From NCBI GenBank assembly GCA_025965775.1, contig JAOPWG010000403.1, forward strand, positions 1-5,239: a stretch of 5,239 nucleotides of DNA, written 5' to 3'. Below, in pieces: positions 1-4,308 of this stretch. A model generated the notes under the pieces. That model was not told the origin of the DNA. It saw only the letters and a list, made by a program, of their open reading frames with translations, and made no database searches. This DNA is from Modestobacter sp. (lineage in GTDB: Bacteria > Actinomycetota > Actinomycetes > Mycobacteriales > Geodermatophilaceae). The translations under genes were made by a program, and so were the position numbers. Each line of letters starts with the position of its first letter. Position 1 is the stretch's first letter.

Positions 1-729
1 GAACGCCACGTCGACCGTCAGCGCGTCGGGGAGCCGGCCGGACAGCGCCGCCAGCGTCCGGGCCTTCACCCACATGCCGTTCGCGATCGCCCGCTTGAAG
101 CCGAACGCCGTCGCCGTCAGCCCGGACAGGTGGATCGGGTTCACGTCGCCGGAGACCTGGGCATAGCGACGGCCGGCGTCGTCGGGCACCCGCCACTGCG
201 CGGCCATCCGGTCGAGCGCCCCGACCGACACCTCGACGTCCGCAGCCGGCGCCCCCTCGGGCGCATGCGCGCCGCGGGCCAGGTACGTCGACCGCCCCCG
301 CCAGACCACGGCACCGCCGGCGGAGACCGCGGCACACAGGTCGACGGTCGCCCCGCTGCGGTGGGCAGCGAACCGCTCGGCCCAGACCTCCACGTCCAGC
401 GGCTCCCCCACCCCGATCGGCCGCTCGACCCCGATGCGGTTGCGCACGTGCACCAGCCCGGGCAGGGCCAGCGGGAACAACCGGTCGGTCATCAGCGCGA
501 CCTGCAGCGGGAACGCCAGCACGTGCGGGAAGGTGACCGGCAGCGTGTCGGCGAGCGGGAACCCGCAGACCCGGGCGTACCCGGCCAGCTGGGCCGGGTC
601 GACCGCGACGCCGGTGCGCGCCAGCCGCGTGTCGGGCAGGGCGCCACCCCGGCCGCGCGCGGTCAGGGCGGCCCGGGCGAAGAGCGCCGGCATGGACGGC
701 GCCTCGGTGAGCACGGTCGGTGCAGCCAT
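1..729 (-). CDS. MaoC-family (R)-specific enoyl-CoA hydratase, 3' end outside window
   Basis: This gene probably encodes a hydratase that adds water to trans-2-enoyl-CoA to give (R)-3-hydroxyacyl-CoA, or the reverse. The window holds 243 codons from ATG 729-727, with no stop before the left edge. Relatives are about 280-290 aa, so roughly 40-50 residues are missing. The hydratase-2 signature is clear at about residues 189-206: Y189, then SGDVNPIH (193-200) with the expected catalytic Asp195 and His200, followed by TATAFGF and IANGMW (215-220), typical of the MaoC hot-dog fold. Residues about 40-155 look like the degenerate first half of a double hot dog. The start shares one base with the reductase stop (TGATG), and a weak GGGGG lies 4 nt upstream, so translation is probably coupled. 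The order beside a long FabG matches mycobacterial HtdX (Rv0241c), but I assign orthology by context and motif only. Chain-length preference cannot be read from the sequence. Confidence 0.93.
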   Translation of the reverse strand, partial: MAAPTVLTEAPSMPALFARAALTARGRGGALPDTRLARTGVAVDPAQLAGYARVCGFPLADTLPVTFPHVLAFPLQVALMTDRLFPLALPGLVHVRNRIGVERPIGVGEPLDVEVWAERFAAHRSGATVDLCAAVSAGGAVVWRGRSTYLARGAHAPEGAPAADVEVSVGALDRMAAQWRVPDDAGRRYAQVSGDVNPIHLSGLTATAFGFKRAIANGMWVKARTLAALSGRLPDALTVDVAF

Positions 730-2084
730 CACGCCCCCAGCATCGACTGGCCGCAGACCCGCACGACCTGGCCGTTGACCCCGCCGCTGCCCGGCTGCGC
801 GAGCCAGGCGATCGTCTCGGCGACGTCGACGGGCAGGCCGCCCTGCTGCAGCGAGTTGATCCGCGAACCGACCTCACGCGTGCCGAGCGGCATCTTCGCG
901 GTCATCTCGGTGACGATGAAGCCCGGTGCCACTGCGTTGATCGTCGCCCTCCGCTCGGCGAAGGCCGGCGCCCAGGCTCGCACCATGCCGATGACCCCGG
1001 CCTTGCTGGCCGCGTAGTTGGTCTGCCCACGGTTGCCGGCGATGCCGGACTGCGAGCTGACGCAGACCACCCGGGCGTTCGGCTCGAGCACCCCCTCGGC
1101 GTCCAGCAGCGCCTGCGTGAGGTCCAGCTGCGCCTGCAGGTTCACCGCCATGACCGAGTTCCAGCGCGCGGCGTCCATGTTGACCAGCAGCTTGTCCCGG
1201 GTGATGCCGGCGTTGTGGACGACGACGTCCACCCCGCCGTGCCGCTCCCGCAGGTGCTCGATCAGGCGGGCGGGCGCATCGGTGGCGGTGATGTCCAGCT
1301 GCAGCGCCGTCCCGCCGATGTCGTTGGCCACCTCGGCCAGCGCCTGCCCGGACGCCGGGATGTCGACGGCGACCACGTGCGCGCCGTCGCGGGCCAGCAC
1401 CCGGGCGATCGCCGCCCCGATACCGCGGGCCGCGCCGGTGACGACCGCGACCTTGCCGGCCAGGGGTGCCTCGACGTCCTCACCGGCCGGGAGATCGGCC
1501 GCGGACACGCCCACCACCTGACCGTCGACGTAGGCCGACCGCCCGGAGAGGAAGAAGCGCACCGGGCTGGCCAGTGAGCCCTCCGCACCGGCCGGCACGT
1601 GGACGAGGTTGGCCGTCGACCCGCCCCGCAACTCCTTCGCGATGGAGCGGACCAGTCCGTCCAGCGCCTGCCGGGCCGCGGCCTGCGCCGGGGACGTCGC
1701 CTCCCCCGGCGGATCGGCCAGCACCAGCACCCGGCCGCTCGGGCGCAGGCGTTTCACGGCCGGGGCCAGGAAGTCGTGCGCGCTGGCCAGGTCGGCGGGC
1801 GAGGTCAGTCCGGTCGCGTCCAGCAGGACGGCGGCCGGCTTCTCGCCGTCGGTCGCACCGTCCGCGGTCACCGGCGACTGCACGGTCACCCCGGCGCCGC
1901 GCAGCAGGGCGGTCAGCTCGTCGCGCAGCCGCCCCTTCCCCGCCGAGCCGATGACCGCCGGGCCGGGGAGCAGTGGCTGCCCGGGCTCGTAGCGGCGCAG
2001 CACGGCCGGGCGGGGCAGGCCGAGCTGCTTGGTGATCGTCGTCCCGACGCCGGAGTTGGCGAAGTCGCGGTACCAGTCACTCAC
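729..2084 (-). CDS. fabG4: High-molecular-weight 3-oxoacyl-(ACP/CoA) reductase, FabG4 type
   Basis: This is an SDR-family reductase that interconverts 3-ketoacyl and (R)-3-hydroxyacyl thioesters, 451 aa long. Ordinary FabG proteins are about 245 aa; the extra N-terminal half (about residues 1-205) is the flavodoxin-like, degenerate Rossmann domain of actinobacterial HMwFabG. It still has SAYVDGQVV at 183-191, resembling an SDR C-terminal end. The active SDR domain covers about 208-451: TGAARGIG 216-223 for nucleotide binding, Asp264, NAG 291-293, Asn315, Ser344, Tyr357 and Lys361 (YAASK), then PGFIVTEMT and a C-terminal VCGQSMLGA. The whole chain resembles M. tuberculosis FabG4 (Rv0242c, about 454 aa, NADH-dependent in published work), recalled rather than searched. 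The GTG start is chosen because GGAAGGA lies 9 nt upstream and the N-terminus (SDWYRDFANSG) fits the family. The frame stays open further upstream, but only as a shadow of the thiolase gene. Confidence 0.96.
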   Translation of the reverse strand: MSDWYRDFANSGVGTTITKQLGLPRPAVLRRYEPGQPLLPGPAVIGSAGKGRLRDELTALLRGAGVTVQSPVTADGATDGEKPAAVLLDATGLTSPADLASAHDFLAPAVKRLRPSGRVLVLADPPGEATSPAQAAARQALDGLVRSIAKELRGGSTANLVHVPAGAEGSLASPVRFFLSGRSAYVDGQVVGVSAADLPAGEDVEAPLAGKVAVVTGAARGIGAAIARVLARDGAHVVAVDIPASGQALAEVANDIGGTALQLDITATDAPARLIEHLRERHGGVDVVVHNAGITRDKLLVNMDAARWNSVMAVNLQAQLDLTQALLDAEGVLEPNARVVCVSSQSGIAGNRGQTNYAASKAGVIGMVRAWAPAFAERRATINAVAPGFIVTEMTAKMPLGTREVGSRINSLQQGGLPVDVAETIAWLAQPGSGGVNGQVVRVCGQSMLGA

Positions 2085-2093
2085 GTGGGTTCG

Positions 2094-2100
2094 TCCTTCC
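2094..2100 (-). promoter_or_regulatory. Ribosome binding site of the fabG4-like gene
   Basis: GGAAGGA reads on the minus strand, 9 nt before the GTG at 2084-2082. It decides the start, because the frame is open for hundreds of codons upstream. It also sits only 4 nt beyond the end of the nearer palindrome (2105-2127), so a hairpin there would stand immediately next to the ribosome landing site. Confidence 0.7.
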
Positions 2101-2104
2101 AGAG

Positions 2105-2127
2105 CGGGCTTTCGGTCCGAAAGCCCG
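2105..2127. repeat. Intergenic palindrome B (23 bp, 11-bp arms)
   Basis: The arms CGGGCTTTCGG and CCGAAAGCCCG are perfectly complementary around a single central T. The copy is nearly identical to palindrome A at 2157-2180, including the flanks (GAG to the left and G to the right in both). In RNA of either strand it could form a very stable hairpin. No T-run follows on either strand, so it is not a canonical intrinsic terminator. It lies just before the fabG4-like RBS, after the thiolase stop. Possible roles are an mRNA processing or stability element, an attenuator, a protein-binding site or a dispersed palindromic repeat. Confidence 0.85.
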
Positions 2128-2156
2128 GAAGTGGGGGCCGCAGCGGGCGGTGGGAG

Positions 2157-2180
2157 CGGGCTTTCGGTACCGAAAGCCCG
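2157..2180. repeat. Intergenic palindrome A (24 bp, perfect)
   Basis: This is a fully self-complementary 24-mer with arms CGGGCTTTCGG and CCGAAAGCCCG and a central TA; palindrome B has the same arms with a single central T. It begins 5 nt after the thiolase stop codon when read on the minus strand. The 52-bp offset between copies, with shared flanks, indicates duplication of a unit of about 27 bp. The core CGGTACCG (2165-2172) also occurs in the divergent promoter at 3504-3511. There is no poly-U tract downstream on either strand. Confidence 0.87.
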
Positions 2181-2185
2181 GGGTC

Positions 2186-3469
2186 TCAGCTCTCGAGGAC
2201 GGCGACGACGCCCTGGCCGCCGGCCGCGCAGATGGAGATCAGGCCGCGCTTGCCCGGGCCTGCCTCGTGCAGCATCTTGGCCAGGCTGGCCACGATCCGG
2301 CCGCCGGTCGCGGCGAACGGGTGGCCGGCGGCCAGCGACGAGCCGTTGACGTTGAGCTTGGCGCGGTCGATCGAGCCCAGCGCTGCATCCAGGCCCAGTC
2401 GCTCCTTGCAGAACGCCGGGTCCTCCCAGGCCTTGAGGGTGGACAGCACGGTGGAGGCGAACGCCTCGTGGACCTCGTAGAAGTCGAAGTCCTGCAGCGA
2501 CAGGCCGTTGCGGGCCAGCATCACCGGCATCGCGTAGGCCGGCGCCATCAGCAGGCCCTCGCCGCCGTGCACGTAGTCCACGGCGGCGGTCTGCGCGTCG
2601 ACCAGGTGGGCCAGTACCGGCAGGCCGTGCTCCGCGGCCCACTCGTCGGAGCCCAGCAGCACCGTGGAGGCGCCGTCGGTCAGCGGGGTGGAGTTCGCCG
2701 CCGTCATGGTGGCGCCCTCGCCCTTCCCGAACACCGGCTTGAGCGTCGCGAGCTTCTCCACCGTGGAGTCCGGGCGCAGGTTCTGGTCGCGGGAGAGCCC
2801 GAGGAACGGGGTCACCAGGTCGTCGAAGAAGCCGCGGTCGTAGGCGGCGGCGAGGTTCCGGTGCGACCGCACCGTGAGCTCGTCCTGCTCCTCGCGACCG
2901 ATCTCCCACTCCTTGGCCGTGATCGCCGCGTGGTCGCCCATGGCCAGGCCGGTGCGCGGCTCCGCGTTGCGCGGGATCTCCGGCGCCAGCTGGTTCGGCC
3001 GGATGCCGGACAGCGCCTTGAGCCGCTGCTGCAGCGTCGTGGCGTTGTTGAGGCTGATCAGCACCCGTCGCAGGTCCTCGTTCACCGCGAGCGGGGCGTC
3101 GGAGGTGGTGTCCACGCCGCCGGCGATGCCGGACTCGATCTGCCCGAGAGCGATCTTGTTGGCGACCAGGATGGCCGCCTCCAGGCCGGTGCCGCACGCC
3201 TGCTGCACGTCGTAGGCCGGCGTCGCCGCCGACAGCCGCGAGCCCAGCACGCTCTCGCGGGTCAGGTTGAAGTCGCGCGAGTGCTTGAGGACGGCGCCGG
3301 CCACGACCTCGCCCACCCGCTGGCCCTGCAGGCCGAAGCGGGCCACGAGACCGTCGAGCGTCGCGGTGAGCATGTCCTGGTTCGACGCCCGGGCGTAGGC
3401 GGAGTTGCTGCGGGCGAAGGGGATGCGGTTGCCGCCGACGATCGCGGCCTTCCGGGTCTGCGCTGCCAT
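2186..3469 (-). CDS. fadA2: Acetyl-CoA C-acyltransferase (thiolase), FadA2/FadI type
   Basis: This thiolase of 427 aa cleaves 3-ketoacyl-CoA with CoA to release acetyl-CoA, or runs the reverse condensation. The catalytic set is intact: nucleophile Cys92 in QQACGTGLEA, His334 in the YEVHEAFAS motif, His383 in SSLAAGHPFAATGGR, and Cys414 in CAAGGQG. The HEAF form, rather than NEAF, is typical of FadI and the mitochondrial trifunctional beta subunit, as are NEDLRRVL and GLAMGDHAA in the loop domain (about 130-260). The length is normal for that subfamily. The ATG at 3469-3467 has a strong GGAGG at 3479-3475 with 5-nt spacing, and the N-terminus KAAIVGGNRIPFARS is the conserved first strand. It heads the minus-strand gene set and diverges from the TetR gene across 66 bp. 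It most likely works in fatty acid or related acyl-CoA degradation with its neighbours. Confidence 0.97.
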   Translation of the reverse strand: MAAQTRKAAIVGGNRIPFARSNSAYARASNQDMLTATLDGLVARFGLQGQRVGEVVAGAVLKHSRDFNLTRESVLGSRLSAATPAYDVQQACGTGLEAAILVANKIALGQIESGIAGGVDTTSDAPLAVNEDLRRVLISLNNATTLQQRLKALSGIRPNQLAPEIPRNAEPRTGLAMGDHAAITAKEWEIGREEQDELTVRSHRNLAAAYDRGFFDDLVTPFLGLSRDQNLRPDSTVEKLATLKPVFGKGEGATMTAANSTPLTDGASTVLLGSDEWAAEHGLPVLAHLVDAQTAAVDYVHGGEGLLMAPAYAMPVMLARNGLSLQDFDFYEVHEAFASTVLSTLKAWEDPAFCKERLGLDAALGSIDRAKLNVNGSSLAAGHPFAATGGRIVASLAKMLHEAGPGKRGLISICAAGGQGVVAVLES

Positions 3470-3474
3470 CGGGA

Positions 3475-3479
3475 CCTCC
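3475..3479 (-). promoter_or_regulatory. Strong Shine-Dalgarno of the thiolase gene
   Basis: GGAGG on the minus strand stands 5 nt before the ATG at 3469-3467. It fixes the start and contrasts with the divergent TetR gene, which has no such site. Confidence 0.8.
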
Positions 3480-3503
3480 AGAGACGGGAGTGGCTGTGTT
3501 GCT

Positions 3504-3527
3504 CGGTACCGACAGTATCAGGTACCG
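3504..3527. promoter_or_regulatory. Candidate TetR operator, inverted repeat CGGTACC-N10-GGTACCG
   Basis: Perfect 7-bp arms (3504-3510 and 3521-3527) flank a 10-bp centre in the divergent gap, the usual place for a TetR-family operator. The repeat covers the spacer and -10 of the proposed TetR promoter and a minus-strand TACTGT (3517-3512) that could be the thiolase -10. One dimer or dimer pair there could block both directions. Each arm contains the palindromic GGTACC, so the site can also be read as two GGTACCG boxes 16 bp apart. Binding by the neighbouring regulator is inferred from position. Confidence 0.6.
3512..3517 (-). promoter_or_regulatory. Candidate -10 element for the thiolase operon
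   Basis: TACTGT on the minus strand fits a TAnnnT -10. It would place transcription start near 3505 and give a 5' leader of roughly 35 nt carrying the GGAGG. The matching -35 position (about 3536-3541, TTTCAT) is weak, as might be expected of a regulated promoter. It lies inside the proposed operator. The evidence is short-motif matching. Confidence 0.35.
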
Positions 3528-3535
3528 TCCGTAAC

Positions 3536-4231
3536 ATGAAAGCCGAGACGGTGGACCGTGGTCCGGCGGTCCGACGCACCCGGGACCGGCGTGACTCCCG
3601 GTGGGACGAGCACCGCCGCGCCCGCCGCGAGCAGCTGGTCGAGGCGACCATCGCCGCGGTCAGCAAGCACGGCGCGGGCGTCGGCATGGAGGAGATCGCC
3701 GCGCAGGCGGGCACCAGCAAGACCGTCGTCTACCGGCACTTCGCCGACCGGAGCGAGCTGTACGTCGCCGTCTGCAGTCGGGTCTCCGAGCAGCTGACCC
3801 GCAAGCTGCGGGTGGCCATGTCCAGCAGCCGGCACCCGCGGGAGATGGTCGCCGCGGCGATCGACACCTATCTGGCCTTCCTCGAGTCCGACCCCGAGGT
3901 CTACCGGTTCGTCGTCCACCAGCAGCTGCTCGACCGCCCGGCGGGCTCCTCCGGCCAGCTCCCCGACCCGATCAGCAACCTCTCCGACCTGGTCGGCGAG
4001 CAGGCCGCGGCACTGGTCGCCGGAGCGCTGGAGAGCGCCGGCCGGCCGGCCTCGGCCGCCGCCCCCTGGGGCCACGGCCTGATCGGCCTGGTCCGCTCGG
4101 CCGCCGACTGGTGGCTGCGCGCCGACCGCCCCATGTCCCGGGCCGACCTCGCCGCCCACCTCACCGATCTCGCCTGGGCCGGCCTGGCCGGCGTCGTCCC
4201 CACCGCACCGACTCCTGAGGAGGAGACATGA
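3536..4231 (+). CDS. TetR/AcrR-family transcriptional regulator
   Basis: This is a 231-aa one-component regulator with an N-terminal DNA-binding domain and a C-terminal ligand/dimer domain. A basic tail (about 1-30, many Arg) precedes helix 1 (REQLVEATIAAVSKHG, 31-46). The helix-turn-helix is clear at about 51-70 (MEEIAAQAGTSKTVVYRHF, then ADRSELY). The C-terminal part (about 80-225) is helical and divergent, with DWWLRADRPMSRADLAAHLTD near the end, a pattern common in this family. The ligand cannot be read directly; acyl-CoA is inferred from the surrounding enzymes. The ATG at 3536 is chosen because it lies just past a promoter-like -10 and the protein length is normal; the open frame upstream is antisense to the thiolase. 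It probably represses itself and the divergent thiolase operon through the repeat at 3504-3527. Its stop overlaps a downstream ATG (ATGA). Confidence 0.95.
   Translation: MKAETVDRGPAVRRTRDRRDSRWDEHRRARREQLVEATIAAVSKHGAGVGMEEIAAQAGTSKTVVYRHFADRSELYVAVCSRVSEQLTRKLRVAMSSSRHPREMVAAAIDTYLAFLESDPEVYRFVVHQQLLDRPAGSSGQLPDPISNLSDLVGEQAAALVAGALESAGRPASAAAPWGHGLIGLVRSAADWWLRADRPMSRADLAAHLTDLAWAGLAGVVPTAPTPEEET
4219..4225 (+). promoter_or_regulatory. Shine-Dalgarno inside the end of the TetR gene
   Basis: GGAGGAG within the last TetR codons stands 2 nt before an ATG at 4228-4230, with GAGG one step upstream giving looser spacing. It has no other evident purpose than starting the 26-codon ORF 4228-4308. 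The same bases also encode the acidic TetR C-terminus (PEEET), so the purine-rich string could be a coding coincidence. Confidence 0.4.
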
Positions 4232-4308
4232 CCGAGCGTGCGAGGTCCTGCAAAGACAGAGCACCGTTGGGCACGAGCCCGACGAGCGACAGCGAGGAGG
4301 ACTCGTGA
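4228..4308 (+). CDS. Possible 26-aa leader or spacer ORF between the TetR and oxidase genes
   Basis: The ORF starts at an ATG that overlaps the TetR stop (ATGA) and ends at a TGA that overlaps the oxidase GTG (GTGA), so it bridges the two genes with no gap. A purine-rich Shine-Dalgarno precedes it. The peptide begins MTERARSCKDR and ends in an acidic SDSEEDS that is encoded largely by the next gene's Shine-Dalgarno. It has no domain, signal peptide or membrane segment. AGG, AGA and AAA codons in so short a stretch are unlike the neighbouring genes, which argues against selection for protein function. It could be a translational-coupling leader, or merely an untranslated spacer or small dispersed repeat that happens to be open. 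I cannot decide which. Confidence 0.3.
   Translation: MTERARSCKDRAPLGTSPTSDSEEDS
4265..4284 (+). other. Hairpin just upstream of the oxidase ribosome binding site
   Basis: CGTTGGGC (4265-4272) can pair with GCCCGACG (4277-4284) around the tetraloop ACGA, giving an 8-bp stem with one G-U pair. It ends 9 nt before the GAGGAGG of the oxidase gene. No T-run follows, so it is not a canonical terminator; it may shape ribosome access or be part of a repeat. Confidence 0.5.
4294..4300 (+). promoter_or_regulatory. Ribosome binding site of the acyl-CoA oxidase gene
   Basis: GAGGAGG stands 4 nt before GTG 4305-4307 and supports that start over any later ATG or GTG. It lies inside the 26-codon ORF, so ribosomes translating that ORF would pass over it and could reinitiate. 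Confidence 0.7.

Larger units (their letters stand above)
3499..3528 (+). promoter_or_regulatory. Candidate promoter of the TetR gene, probably leaderless
   Basis: TTGCTC (3499-3504) can serve as a -35 and TACCGT (3523-3528) as a TAnnnT-type -10, with an 18-bp spacer. Seven bases after the -10 comes the A of the TetR ATG (3536). There is no Shine-Dalgarno before that ATG, so the transcript probably starts at the start codon itself, as is common in actinobacteria. The assignment rests on hexamer matches and spacing only. Confidence 0.5.

Noticed and set aside
2105..2180. The twin palindromes as intrinsic transcription terminators of the thiolase gene
   Set aside because: Neither palindrome is followed by a T-run on either strand, and the next gene on the same strand continues the same pathway. 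A U-less or processing hairpin is still possible, so they are listed as repeats, not terminators.
2105..2180. The two repeats as the start of a CRISPR array
   Set aside because: There are only two copies, each perfectly self-complementary, with a single 29-bp interval and no cas genes nearby.
130..2480. Several long plus-strand ORFs opposite the hydratase, reductase and thiolase genes (130-1017, 720-1577, 1466-1954, 1599-2480)
   Set aside because: They are products of high-GC codon bias on the opposite strand. They show Pro/Arg/Gly/His-rich sequence, no recognisable motifs and no good RBS, while the minus-strand frames carry complete catalytic motifs.
2085..3197. The reductase frame stays open upstream to 3197, suggesting an 822-aa fused protein
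   Set aside because: The added part is antisense-phase translation of the thiolase coding region on the same strand, with Arg/Gly/Pro-rich low-complexity composition. The thiolase frame has an intact family signature and the reductase has its own RBS and GTG at 2084.
2150..3535. The TetR frame is open upstream to 2150 on the plus strand, suggesting a 693-aa protein
   Set aside because: That stretch runs antisense through the whole thiolase gene and through its promoter. Its composition is shadow-like (Gly/Arg/Val/His-rich), and the TetR domain begins just after the ATG at 3536.
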